Positions 24,898-37,898 of a stretch of 64,000 bases of DNA are shown here, in pieces (positions within the stretch are counted from its first letter, which is position 1; the number at the start of each line of letters is the position of its first letter). The stretch is from Rhodamnia argentea (lineage: Eukaryota > Streptophyta > Magnoliopsida > Myrtales > Myrtaceae), in the NCBI RefSeq assembly GCF_020921035.1, contig NC_063157.1, positions 22,709,015 to 22,773,014 on the forward strand. The letters run 5' to 3'. Under the pieces are notes generated by a model. It saw nothing but the letters and a program-made list of their open reading frames with translations. It did no database searches and was not told the origin of the DNA. The translations under genes were made by a program, and so were the position numbers.

Positions 24898-27445
24898 GTT
24901 GCGTATGGTAACGTTTCCGTTCCCGGAACAAATTTTAGAACAGAAACATTTTTTTTTCTGTTTCGCTCCCCAGCAACAATTTTTGGAAACAAAAACGCGT
25001 TTGGTAACTGCAAAAAAAAAAATATTCCCGGAATAAAAAAAGAACAAAAACACGTTTGGTAATCGTATAAAGTTTTTGTTCGGGAACAAAAAAGAATAAG
25101 AAAAGAAACGCGTTTGATAACTACTAAAAAATTATTCCTAATTTTTTTCATTTAAATAAGGGGACTATATATATTAAAATTAAAATGTCTTTATCTTTTT
25201 AACTTACTAAATCAAATTAAATCGCATTTGTTCAATTTACTAAATCAAATTGGACCAATATATGTATAGGTAATTTATGCACGATTTATCAAATGATGAT
25301 ATGGACAAGATCAACTATAAAAAAAAAATAAAACTGAATAAGAAAACGAATTGGAATTAGATCAACTATTTTTCCTTATTTTCGGCTATTTGTATAATTA
25401 AAATAAATCTGAAAAATGTCAAAAATTACGAAAAATATTTTTTGTTCAAAATCGGTTGCTAAGGCTAGGCCAAAGCTTCCAATGTTGATTTTGTAATTTT
25501 ATGAATTTTTTTTTGGTATTTTTAATTAATTTTTAAAATAAAATGATCTAAACTCAAGTGTCAACATCGTGTAGAAATAAAAGAGACAAGAGTGTGTTCA
25601 AAAACAAAATTGTTCCCAATTGTTTCTAAAAAATGTTCCAAACGTGTTTTTAAAAAGTGTTCTAGGAATACAGAAGCAAGTTTTTTTTGTTTTTTGTTGC
25701 TGCTCCAAAAGTATTTCTGTTTCTCAAAAGTGTTCCCGGAACACTTTAGGAACACTTTTTTACCATATGCATTTCTGTTCCCAAAGTGTTCCGAAAACAC
25801 TTTTGAGAAACAAAAATACTTTTTCCGAAATGTTACCATATGCATTTCTGTTTCCAAAGTGTTCCGGAAACACTTTTGAGAAACAAAAATACTTTTTCCG
25901 AAATGTTACCATACGCAATCTTAGTTCCTTTCTTGAATCACAGTGTTCCTTTTAGGTTCCGATGTTTCTATCTCGGTCTATGTACCCTACTACATCTCTT
26001 GTAAATAATTGGTGATTGAACAAATTTGGAATTTCGATTTTGCTTTCTTTCGCTTTCACTCGGTTTAGATTTAAGAAGTCAAGGCTATGTATGATAACGT
26101 TCCAGGAAAAGTGTTTCTATTCCCAAAGTGTTCTCGGAACACTTTTGAAAAGTAAATGCGTATGGTAAAAAAATGTTCCCAAAGTGTTCCCGGAACACTT
26201 TTGAGAAACAAAAACACTTTTGGAGCGTAAACAAGAAACAAGAAAAACTTGTTTCTGTGTTCCGGGAACACTTTTGAGAAACACATTTGGCGTTTTTTAG
26301 AAATAATTGGAAACAATTTTATTTTTGAACACACTTTTTTCTCTTTTGTTTTTGCACGATGTTGACACTTGATTTTTTTTATCATTTTATTTGAAAAAAT
26401 TAATTAAAAATACCAAAACCAACCTTGGAAGCTTTGGCCTAGCCTTAGCAATCAACTTTGAACAAAAAATATTTTTCGTAATTTTTGACATTTTGCAGAT
26501 TTATTTTAATTATAAAAAGAGCCGAAAATACGGAAAAATAGTATTCGTGGTCAGAAAAATGTGCAAAAATAGTCCATATTCTTATTTTAATTCCCTTTTC
26601 ATTTTGGTCTCTTAAATTTTAAAAAATTCAGCTTGGGACCACATGCCTTTGCATTGAACATAATCCTAAATTGACTAAAAAATTTCATTTTAAATCATTT
26701 TAGCCAAAATTTTTACTTTTAGAGTCATGACATGAGATTTTGATACCTTGCATCTCATTTCAGTCCTCATGTTTGGAAAAATTGCACAATTGGACTAAAA
26801 GGATCTAAATGCACAAATATTTTTCATTTTAGTCCCCGATTTCACTCAAAGTGTAATTAATATTTTTCTATGGTCCTCGTTTAAAAGTAATCATATTTTT
26901 AACTACTTGGGAACATTTACGTATAACTCATAATTGTGATTTTTCCTATCTATAGAAAACATATTTGATGTTCTCATTGTCTAATTCCAATTCGTCTTCT
27001 CTTTCAGTTTTTTTTTTTTTTTTATAGTTGATCTCGTCCATATCATAATTCGATAAATCGTGCATAAATTACTTATACATATTGGTCTAAGTTGATTTAG
27101 TAAATTGAACAAATGCGATTTAATTTGATTTAGTAAGTTAAAAAGATAAAGACATTTTAATTTTAATATTTATAGTTCCCTTAATTAAATGAAAAAAATT
27201 AGGAACAATTTTTTTTGCGTTACTAAACGCGTTTCTTTTTTTCTTTTTCTTTTTTGTTCTAGAACAGAAACTTTATGCGGTTACCAAACATGTCTCTGTT
27301 CTTTTTTTGTTCCGGGAACAAATCTTTTTTGCAGTTACTAAACGTGTTTTTGTTCTCAAAAATCATTATCGGGAACAAAAATAGAAAAAAAATATTTCTG
27401 TTCTAAAAGTTGTTTCAGGAATAGAAACATTACCATACGCAGCAT
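24898..27445. mobile_element. 2.55-kb inverted pair of foldback-type DNA elements
   Basis: Two related elements lie head to head. Element A (24898-25918) begins TTGCGTATGGTAACGTTTCC and ends AAATGTTACCATACGCAA. Element B (about 26081-27445) begins with a decayed TATGTATGATAACGTTCC and ends AAACATTACCATACGCAGC. B is the reverse complement of A over most of its length: the phrase around 25455-25490 (aggctaggccaaagcttcc) recurs inverted at 26420-26455, and the block at 25200-25290 recurs inverted at 27045-27140. B holds about 350-400 bp extra (near 26585-26960). A 160-bp spacer separates them. No transposase and no clear target duplication, so superfamily is open (MULE or hAT-like). Confidence 0.75.
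25770..25915. repeat. tandem copies of about 68 bp inside the foldback arm
   Basis: Two adjacent copies of a unit containing 'cacttttgagaaacaaaa' and 'ccgaaatgttaccata'. Short pieces of the same unit recur near 26110-26290 in the other arm. The units contain the palindrome AAGTGTTCCGGAAACACTT with variants. Confidence 0.6.
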
Positions 27446-27803
27446 CCTAAGCTTCTGTTGCCTTCAATATCACTGAATTTCAGACCAGAGATCATACATA
27501 AAATCAAATCGAGAGAAAATCGATTCATTGCCAAGAACATTTCAGCCTTCCCTTTTAAATGCAAGTGTAATTCATGAAAAAAAAAAAAAACCTCACTGAA
27601 ATACACCAGTTACTGACGTTGAAATCCCCTTGACCTTAATATCCACTGGAACTGCGAAAAAGAAGTCTGCGGTCCTACCAGGTCTTCAATCTATATCTCC
27701 TGATTCATAGAACTTCTTGAAACTGTGCACCAATCTGTTCCTTCAGTGGTTGCTCATTGCTTCAGTGACTCAGTATCTAAGTCTACAGAGGAGGCCGACA
27801 GTC

Positions 27804-30800
27804 TTATTGAGACAATCCAACTTTGTCAATAGCCTCGGACCTTTCTCTCACCATTGTCTTCACAAAGAGCTCCCCAGCCCTATAGGAGGATCGGACCTGA
27901 AACAAATCCATAAGAAAGAGAATAAACAACAGTAGTAAAATTTTAAGCCGCAAGGAATTCTAATCAATAAGGTCACACCTTTCTTTGGCCCATTTCCACC
28001 ATAAGAACAGAAAAACGAAGAGAATACATAAGTCAAATACCGAGAAAAAAATGAGAGAATAGAGTATAGGGTGTCCATTTTCTTACTCTCTGCAAATATA
28101 GTTGAAACCCACAAGATACATTTTAACCTACCAAATGTCCTCTCAAATGGAAAAAAGTACTTACCAGCGGACCACTGGCTACATATCGGAATCCTATGGA
28201 CTCCCCATATTCCTTCCAGAAAGCAAACTTCTCTGGGGTTACATACTCTTTTACTGTCAGATGGAGTGGAGTAGGCTGCAAGAATTGGATCACTGAAATT
28301 ACCGGAAGGCCTTGGTTATAAAAAAGAACAGAAGAAACAGAAGATCTGACAAATTACTAAGTGAACCAAATCCATAAGAAGTCTATTTAATAAAAAATAC
28401 GCAATTAGGGTAGCTACATGAAAGGAAAAGTATTTTAGGTGGACTCGTCTGCACTCCCAGGCATCACCGTCCCAATAGAAATTTTTGGGACATGGCAGAG
28501 CAGCATGGGCATACCTGCAAATATTGTCCAAGTGTCAAGATATCAACATCTATTGACCTCAAGTCAGCCATGGCTTCCTTCAACTCATCATCAGATTCTC
28601 CAAGGCCCAACATTATAGAAGATTTTGTTATCATTCCTTCCTTGCTCAACTTGGCATGGTTTAGGACTGATAGGCTTTGGTCATACCTACGCCACAGAAA
28701 CACACCCCAAGTTATGAAAAACACAGAAGGCAATCTCTCCTTTTTCTTTAATTTTTTTTCCTCATTTTTTTTTTCTTTTTTGAGAGAAACCTTACTTGGA
28801 TGGAATGATAAGTTAGCCAATGCCCAACCCAAAAATGATCTTTAGTAAAGCACTTCAGAACAAGCAAGATGGCATGGACATTCTGAAGCAGTAACTGTGA
28901 GACCATCACCCACTCAATTCTACACATGGATAATTAACAAATACTCTGTATGATGACATGAACGGTTCATAAACTTTAGTTTGATATAGACTTTGGTACC
29001 GACCTTTTAATTTGTCTAGTCAAATCTCTAAACCTTTTTCTAATAGGTTGTATATAAAGTAAAAATAATAATGTCATACATTCTCCAACCATAATAAGTG
29101 CTTCTACTCTTTTCCTGCAAACTTGGTCGTGACTAACATTGTCAGCAACTCTCGCTAACAAGAGACGAACAAGAAAGTCTCCTCAAATGAGTCCACATTA
29201 GGTACTTTTTTCACGGTTATAGATGATCTCTATTTGTAAATAGACTTTTATAGGGCCCATTGGAGGCTATTTGCAAGATCAAGAATAAAAGGATTAGACA
29301 AGGATTCCTCTGCACATAAGTCAGACTATCAGAAGTTGGATAGATGAGAGAAACAGGGCACAAAACAACATAGATACGAATTGCCAACGAAGGAAGCTCT
29401 GATTGGAAGTCAGTGATCCACACTGCTAAGTCACTGAGTAAATAATGGAAGATATGCGAGCAACTTTTTTTTTTTCGTGTGGACGGACCTCAACAAGCAA
29501 AAGACCTATAAACAAGAAAGCATAGAATATCATCTTTCAAAATCAAAGCACTGATTTTTTTTCTACATCTCAGAAAGTGGCGATAAAAGATCTGTGGATT
29601 AACTTGGGTGAAAGATCTCGCCTTTTAAATAACGGGGAGTCAAATGCGGAAATAATGTAGGGTATAGTTTTCTCAAGCCGTAATTTCCACCACAAATGAT
29701 TTAGCCAGTATCTTTGTCCAAACATGTACATTTATCTGCTCACTTAAATGCTACATGACAAGGATCGTGTGTGTGGTAAATTTGGCACAATGATAGGACT
29801 TTCCTTGAAGATCGACCCATATTATTATCATTTAGACTTGGGAACGTACCCAGCACGAGGGTCTCTGACAATGCGCTGAAGCCGCTTCACAGTTTCAATA
29901 TTGTGCGCAAAAACATCCAATCCAGAGTGAACAAGAGTCTCTACAGCAGCTAAGTCACCCCGAAAATCAGATGTCAAACACTCGACCATGATCTCTGGCT
30001 TGAGCTTCTGCAGAAGAAGTCACCACTTATCAATATGATTTATTGTGGTTTCAGCATGTGTCTAGTAAATCAGAGCGCTAAAAAAACCTAAATGAGCCTT
30101 CATAAGACAAATTTGCACCTTCATGGCCTTGACAGTCTGAGCAAAATGACCACTTCCACCATCAGGTAGATCATCGCGATCAACACTTGTTAGGACTATG
30201 TAATCCACTCTGCAAGCATCGGAAAACAAGATGAGTTAAACCAAACGTAAGGGGAAAAAATCGCATAATTAAAGAAGGTAAAATTTGTCAACTAACCAGT
30301 CAGCTAAAACTCTCCGAAAGAAGCAAAAAAAGACATACTAGCATCAGCTTGTTAACAGCAGAATTAAGAAAATATGTAGCACAAAGTGTGTTGATATTAA
30401 CAGACATAAAAGATGAGGGGCAAGACGGATCGTGAAAATGCAGTGCCAGACACTAGTTCCCAGAAAAGCAATTGAAGTCCATAAAAAATTGTGTTCCATT
30501 TCCTTGTGCCTCTTCTTCCTTTTCTGTTCCCATAGAAGCAATGAAAGTCCCTAAAACATTGCATTACTTGTGCTTCTTCTCCCTTGTACTGCCTCCTCTG
30601 TGGATAACTGATACAGGATGTGGCAGATTTTTTTAGGATGATATTTCATTGTTGTCATTGGCAAGGCCATTTGACACTAACCTATCTGCACCCCAAGCCA
30701 AAATTAAGTAGTAGTGCAAAAGGATCTACTGCCAGCCTGGCCAATTAGTGATTCGACCATGACAACAGAAACAACAACAGAGTTCTGTAATTGGCAGTCA

Positions 30801-31721
30801 GAGCTACTGCCTTGCAAGGAAACATGATAGTAAACTAAAGATCTCAAGGACATGGAATACTACTTTTTCCTACTATTACAGAAGTTTACATTATGATAGA
30901 GCAAAATGCAGAACATACATCTAGCCATATATAACCAGTTTCTATAAAACAGGTAAGTCCAAATGCAGTGTCGGACACCTACCCCCAACTCGTTATAGCC
31001 TGCGCAGTATTTTCCGGTTCCATTGGATCAGGCGGTGCAGGGTTCCGGCTAGTCTTGACTGCACAAAATCGACAGCCACGGGTGCAAGTATCCCCAAGAA
31101 GCATGATAGTGGCAGTGGCAATACCATCTCCTCCTCCATTCCAACACTGCCACATACATTCCACATATCGTCATTTCCAGCTTAGACATTATGATGCATG
31201 CGTGAAGCGATTACCGCACTATGATTTCAGCAATTTCCCTCTACATTAACTGCGAAATTGTCCTAATGACACACCACACGAGACCGTGAGAACAAAAAAT
31301 AAAAAAGAAACAATACCTCCCCAATGTTAGGGCACTGAGCCTCCTCGCAGACGGTATTCAGATTGAGGCGCGACAGCGAGTCCTTCACCTCCTCGAACCT
31401 CTCGCCCTGGGGAGCCCTCTGCCGCAGCCACCCGGGCTTCTTCACGCCGGGGTCCCTGCCGGTGTACGGCCCCATCTTGCCCCCGGGGTACGGCCCGGCC
31501 TTCGCGGACGCCTCCGACTCCATCAGCTTCATCGCCGACGACAGCAACGGCGGATCGACGGCGGGCCCCGGCGGCGACCCGGCGTCGAGGCGGGGACGGG
31601 AGCTGGCGGGCTCGCCGCACCGGGCTCCGAGCGAGAGGCGGCGGCGGCCGCGGGGATGGGAGGGGCGGCATCGCGGGAGAGGGAGGGAGGCGGGAGGGTT
31701 GGAGAGAGATTGGTGGAGCAT
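27804..31721 (-). CDS. LIP1P: lipoyl synthase, plastid form
   Basis: Seven coding exons: 31721-31317, 31146-30983, 30209-30119, 30007-29850, 28686-28515, 28275-28165, 27896-27804. All GT/AG and in phase, giving 397 residues. It is a radical-SAM enzyme that inserts two sulfurs into the octanoyl group of plastid E2 subunits (pyruvate dehydrogenase). It shows both iron-sulfur sites: auxiliary cluster Cys125, Cys130, Cys136 (C-x4-C-x5-C in [12 protein letters not shown]), and SAM cluster Cys156, Cys160, Cys163 (CTRGCRFC). The conserved RSSY (369-372) near the C-terminus is present. The first 80 or so residues are Ser/Arg/Pro-rich and poorly conserved, as in a transit peptide. I chose the ATG at 31721 because it gives the family-style start. 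[20 protein letters not shown] is typical of the plastid form rather than the mitochondrial one. Confidence 0.95.
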
Positions 31722-31859
31722 TTGGGATTCGAATGGTGATTGAAGAACGATTCGATCGGGGAGCACGAGACCGCGCAGAGACTTTCTCGAGAGATGGAGA
31801 GAGAGAGAGAGAGAGGGAGAAATTTAGCTGAAGAGAGAGGGACGTTGCATGGGATACTC

Positions 31860-33660
31860 CGCCGAGGACATGGAAGTCCTCAGGCTAGAGCTACTCGACT
31901 GTGTCATTCGGTTGAGCTCGGAATTTTTCAATACTTGGCTCGATAAGTCTCGGGCCAATTAATCTTAGCGTTCCTTACTATGCGATCTTAGAAATTTCTT
32001 TTTGATATTTGGGTAGATTAAAAATTAGAGTGAAGCAATTAGTTTGGTCCGTTTTACCGAGAAGGTTTACGGTGCGAATATATATAACAAATGTTATAAT
32101 TAACGTCATAGTTTAATTTACTAGTATGTCGATTCTATATTAAAATTAGAGTGAAAGATAATCTTTTTAATATGATAAATTGCTTTCCATTTTTTTTTTG
32201 TCAGAAATTGATTTCCATTTACTAATTATGTTAATATAATTATTATTTTACGCTAGGAGATGAAAAAGTCCTCAATGCCTTCTTTTTTTTCTTTTTTTTG
32301 GTAGTGAATGATTTTCCATTAATTCGATTGTTTTGATGAGGTTCCCATTCATCAAGCTTTTGTGAATCATCGCATAAAAGCAATCTCACAACTTATAATA
32401 TTTTTTTATCATATTCATCGTAGGCTATTTAAGAACTCGAAATCTATGCTAGCCAATCTTGATAGCGACCAACATGACGTCCTTTCTTTTCCTGCTTCTT
32501 TTCATCTTCATTTTCGATCTCTGTTTTTGAGGCTAGATCACCATTCGCAGCACAAAAGTTTTGGAACCCTCACGGGCGAAACGTTTGCTATCGAAATCAT
32601 GTCGCCAAGAGCTTCAAAAAAGCACTTGAAAACTTCTACTCCCTTGGGGCTAGACTCCTTTCGCATATAAAAAGGACAAGCAAGCATAAATAGGTAATTT
32701 GAAGAATATTGTTGAATATTTTAATTTTTAATCCGAAGAAGTCAAAAAATGCAAACATTATTTTATTTTATTTGAATTCCTTTTTCTTTCTCATTTGTCA
32801 ACTATCCGTATTAATTTCAAGAAACACTCTAAGATAGTACTACTACGCATTTCTCATATCGCCCCTAGGAATATTACAAGAAAGGCTCGCCCTATTCTTC
32901 TTGGATCATTCCAAGTCCTCCGTTAATCATCTGCCACTCCCTATTATTCTTCTTAAGATCGAGCTCCAGCTCTGTTTGCTTTATAAATCGATCGTAATCG
33001 AGCCGAATTCCGAGTTTCTCAAGCTTCACTTAGAGTAAAGTCAGAATATCAAACTTATTACTTGATCGAGCTCGAATCAAATTTCAAATACCGAATAAGT
33101 GAGTCGAGGCAAGCTCTGAGTTTAACACTGTATTGGCTTAATGCAATTACAGGGGCTAGCAGCAATGACCTCATTTAAAAATAAAGACTACATCCACTCC
33201 CGGCAAAGCTTTGCTATAGGCCTAGGAATGGGACTCGCCATGGCCTTAATCTTCACCTGGGCATTCGCTCCAGTGGGCGACCAACTGCACCATTTGGAAA
33301 TTTTCTTAGTCAGTCGAATGAGATCTCTTGATTTGTCAAATATTCCATTTGTTACAACCAGCAGTCACAACCCAAAATCAAACTCTGAAGCTGTATCACA
33401 TTATAAAACACTACGAGAAAAGGAAAAAAAGGAAAACAAACAACTCTGAACTCCCAAAAATTTCTGGACGAGAAAAGCTCCAAAGGGAAATCTAGAATGA
33501 AACCTTTGCACGTTCTGCCTTTTGAAGAAAATCCCTACATCCTCCTCCGTGCTTTCTTCAGATATTGCAGGAGGTGAAAGGGCAGAACTGAGGATATTAC
33601 GATGGCAAAGGATTGACCCTGAAACTGAGCCAAGAGTTACATTCCAAGTCCAGTTTCTAC
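31860..33660. other. spacer between lipoyl synthase and the 3' end of the next gene
   Basis: AT-rich spacer. A plus-strand frame at 33141-33449 encodes a small hydrophobic stretch but has no family match and lies just beyond the minus-strand gene's stop; part of it may be that gene's 3' UTR in antisense. Nothing else supportable. Confidence 0.45.
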
Positions 33661-33664
33661 AATA

Positions 33665-36600
33665 TCAAGTGGGCTGAGGAGAAGCAGGACTTTCATCTGA
33701 ATCTTCTGAATCAGAATCATCGACCATCTTCTCCAGCGAATCAAAATCCCCAGCTTCAGAGAGGGTGTGCAATCGAAGCTTGTCGGCATCTTCGCTGATT
33801 AAAAGAGAAAACAATATACAAGTCAAACTTTATTGCCACACTGCTAATCTTTTTTGTGATCCCAAACTACCACATAGTTCCACCAAGTTTCAATTCAATC
33901 ACCATAAGACAAGTTATGATTATACTGCTGGCTGCTTCAAAGATTTCAACTTGAAAAAAGGAAGATTATAAGACAAAAAACTTACTCTGCAACCCCAAAA
34001 ATTTCCTTAACTATCAAGGAATTATCCTGTGAACAGAACTCTGGCAACTGTTCAAAAAGGTGAAAAAATTGGGATCAATTCAAGAACTAAACGCAAGAAG
34101 ATCTCAACCAGCGCTAACATTTATATAGGCAGGCAAAGATGCTAATTTCTAATAAAAAACGGTCGATGCACTTTATTCTGGCCCCAAAAAGTACACTTCC
34201 ATTCACCGAGCATAATCTCATGCCAAAGAAGCAACTCCTCCACCTCAACGAAATGTCAGAGCAGTGAAGTTATAAAACTATACAAACTTTTCACCAAAAG
34301 ATCCACCCAAACAATCTCAACACTTAACCATATGAGGACTCCTAGTAGCATCAAAGAAGTTTGACCAATGTGGAGGCATATATGTCAGAACTGTTACTTG
34401 GCAGCTCACCTCAGACAAATAGAAGACCTTCCCAAATAGAGCTTGAACAGCAAGTTTCCTTTTGAAACCCTTCTCAGAATACCCTGACATGTCCATGACC
34501 ACAGGGCCTGAAACCAAGATGTCACCAGTGTAACTTATCAGAAAAGCAAAAACAAGATATAATCAGCGTAATGTATCTGATTAGAAAGAAAAACTTGATT
34601 TTAATGGATATAGTGGTTTCGCAACTGGACTGCACAATGCAGATAACGAATCTTAACAGATGCTGCAGTCGAGGAATGCCTTCACAAATTACATGCATCT
34701 AAATAACATATGGTTTTCCACTTAAAACATTTCAAGTAATGAGCAAACAAAGTACATGCAAACTCTCATGGAAACCATTCTAACAACCTCCTCCTCTTAT
34801 ACCTTTTTCCCATCTAGATGGGCACAGACCAACACAAACAATAAGCAACAGCAAATGGTACATAAATTAAATTAAAGCAGATCGTAAGAGACTAATAGTA
34901 CCTCAACCAAGTGTCGAGTTGTCCGTATAATGTGCTATTCTCACAGGAATATGAAGTGAACATACATATGATTTGAAAAGAAAAATGGGCAAAAAAGATT
35001 TAGTTATGCTGAACAAAGAGAGTGACAGGATGATGCTATCATCTTACCCTTCTCACGAACGATGCGGCGAGAGATGTCATTGATAATCTCAGCAACCTGA
35101 GATTCTTCCAACATAGAAGCTTTTCTAAGCTGTATCAAGTTGGCGATTACCTCTGGGTTAAATTGCTTCTCATTCAGTGCATATCTAATATACTTTCGCA
35201 ACACATCCTCCATGCCAAAACCTGTCTGGACATAGAAGGGAAGCTGTTATCATATCGAACCAGGATTGCAGCACATGGAAGGACAGATGAGAGACTTTCC
35301 AGTTCTTCAGGATGGTGTGGCTGTGGCTAATAGAAGTATAAAAGCAACTGACACAGTCAAAGATCTACTGGAAAGGATGGACAAATTGGTATGAAGCAAA
35401 AGACATCAACTCAGAAAAGATTCTTCAATTTTTTACATGACGATAACAAACTGATATTACCCTTCCTCAAAGGGCAACTCAGAAGGACAAGTTTACATGA
35501 AATCCGGAAAAAGGATTAATTGGCCTGCAATTAGAGTAGCAATTAGAGTGTGGACAAGATCCAAGTATCTAAGTTCTTGCCATCATACCGAATATCGTGA
35601 TTTGTCTATTACGGCAACGCATCTTTATACAATAATAAAAATGTCTAGTTGCAAGAAGATAAGGCGGTGTGCAAAATAAACTGCCGACCAGCATTTGTCG
35701 GCGTATCAGCAGGTGGCTTGTATGTTTCCAATCCATTCTATCCTTCTAAACAACTTCACATTAAACATTTTCAATCTTTCGAACACCAACAACAACTCAA
35801 GTATTTGCGGTGAAAAAAGATGCAAGTGAAGTGGTTTCCCTTTTGCGATATAAAAAAAAAGTGGTTTCCCTTTTCCTCTTTTTCTCGCATGCAGCTTCTG
35901 CTAAACTCCAACCACCAACAAGCTGGCTACTCATCCCCACAAACTAAAGATCAGAGCTGGATGCCAGACTAAGTACAAAAATGAATTACACGTCTCACCT
36001 TCTTCACAAGTCCCTCGAGATCAGCGTGCTGCAATTCAGTCCCCCTTTGAAGAAGCTCATCAATCGATTTACACAGCATAGCATTCTTGTTCACCTGAAG
36101 AAATAATCTGACACGAGATCAACAAAAATCGCCACATCCTCGAATTACTATTCCCCGCTAGCAAAAAGCTAATTACATGAGCATCAAAGACTCCCTTATC
36201 CCAACACCGACGAAGTTGAGTTCCAGAACGAGTCGAGAATAGCCGAGGAAACTCACCAATCTCCGGCGCTTCTCTCTGGGAGAGCTGAACTTCCTCACCG
36301 TCTTGACGAAGGCAATCACGAAGCTGATCCCGACGTAAGCCAAAGGGACGGCAAGCATCCACGGCAAGGAGCTGGAGCCGACCCTAGGGCCGGGAATCGC
36401 CTGCGTGACGGAGCCGGTGAACTCCACGAGGTCGAGCGCCTTCTCCTGTATCCACGGCAGGTCCTCCTCCACCTCCACCGTCTCTCCCTCCCCCTCATCT
36501 CCTTCCACCTTCGCCTGCTCCTTGGCGGCGCGCTTCTTGCCGTCGTTGCCTTGGCCCGGGCCTCCGTCGCCCCTGGAAGCGGCCGGCACGAACGCCGGTC

Positions 36601-36769
36601 GGCCGGTCGGGATTCTCGCTGATAGCGGCGAGAACGCGAGGGGAATCGAGCGGGCGATTTGGGGGAGCGAGGCCGGTGGCGAGAAGAGCGGAGGGTCGAG
36701 GAAGGCGAATTGGGCGGGTTTCGGTCGGAGAGTTAAGCGGGGAGAGACGGAAGATGTGCAGAGCGCCAT
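33665..36769 (-). CDS. unrecognised, probably plastid-targeted, single-span membrane protein
   Basis: Six coding exons: 36769-36257, 36094-35999, 35225-35048, 34507-34410, 34047-33986, 33794-33665. All phases close, giving 358 residues. I do not recognise the family. The N-terminus (1 to about 65) is rich in Ser, Pro, Arg and Ala with few acids, like a transit peptide. An acidic linker follows (88-103, EGDEGEGETVEVEED). One strong hydrophobic helix spans 136-157 (LPWMLAVPLAYVGISFVIAF) and is followed at once by a basic patch (KREKRRRL type). The C-terminal half is soluble and probably all-helical, with GFGMEDVLRKYIRYALNEKQFN, then EIFGVADEDADKLRLHTLSEAG, and an acidic Ser tail (SDSEDSDESP) that could be CK2-phosphorylated. 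The intact splicing argues for a real, conserved gene. Best guess: a membrane-anchored adaptor of the plastid inner envelope or thylakoid (inference). Confidence 0.85.
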
Positions 36770-36859
36770 TGGAGGTGACTGGGGAGTGCGGGAGGAGAGA
36801 GGCTACCTGTCTGCAAGGCGAGGGTTTAGCGGGTTTGATAAGAACGTTTTTCCCACTTA

Positions 36860-37898
36860 ATTCCGCCCCCGTGTACGGTCACTTTTCATGTAACAAAACC
36901 GTTCCGATAAAAAAAAAAAACGTAAAGGTTGCTCCTTACACTTCAAGACTGCGAAACCACTAACAATGTAAATTCCATAAGTATGTATTGTCTCGTCGAA
37001 ATTTGAAGGGATGATGATAACAACTTCAATTACAGCATATTCACCGATGATGCACGAACTCAAAAAAAGCGAGAGAGAGAAAAGGAACCGAATCCTAAGT
37101 AGACTCGCTATGCTATGTAAGGAGGGACTTCTGTCGGCCGCCTCATACCCCGAAGAGAAATCCGACGACGGCAAGCCAAGAAAGTCAGTAAATCTCAATG
37201 TCGAAAAACAAATATGTCTCGTCATATATTTATGCGAAAGATGATGACACGCCGTAAATCAACGTCGTTAAAAAACAGACATGTCTTATTACATACTTGA
37301 GCAGGTGTCAATATGCAGCATTTCTCTGATAAAAGAAAGATGATCCCTTGAACCAACCCCAGAAGATTTATCCACTTCATTAAGTCAAGTGGTAACCCTC
37401 GAAGTGCATACCTCCAAACCATATAAACAGGGCTAACGTGCCGAGGCACAAATGATTCAGACAGACATCTCTCACATCACATGACCCGCAAGATGGAGCC
37501 CCCTTGTGATGTTTGGCATAGTTTTACAAGCTTGACCACAGGAAGAGGGTAACTCGTCATTGCAACTGCAAAAGTGAAAGTAACAGAACAAGAAGAAAAT
37601 GAAAATTACAACAATGGCTGTACAGAGACATCCTTGATGATGATTGACTCCCTCGTCAAAAATTATAAACAAAAGGAAGAAAAAGTAAATCCAATGCTAT
37701 ATAGCACATGAAAAGATGCCGTAGCGGATGATGTGGACTCATCGCGACATGCCTCTCTCGTGATTTTGGTTCATGGTTAGCAACTGCGAACTGGAAAGGC
37801 TACGCAATTACAATAAAAACCTAATGAGTGAGATCAATCATGTACATCGCCTTTTGCGGATGGCAGAATGAACAAAATAAGGAACTTTGATTTCACTG
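36860..37898. other. spacer upstream of the unrecognised plastid gene and downstream of the G-patch gene
   Basis: Holds the promoter side of one minus-strand gene and the 3' side of the next. No frame with a recognisable domain, no repeat of note. Confidence 0.5.

Noticed and set aside
33141-33449. 102-codon plus-strand frame with a hydrophobic segment
   Set aside because: No family resemblance and no promoter or splice support; probably chance or antisense to a 3' UTR.
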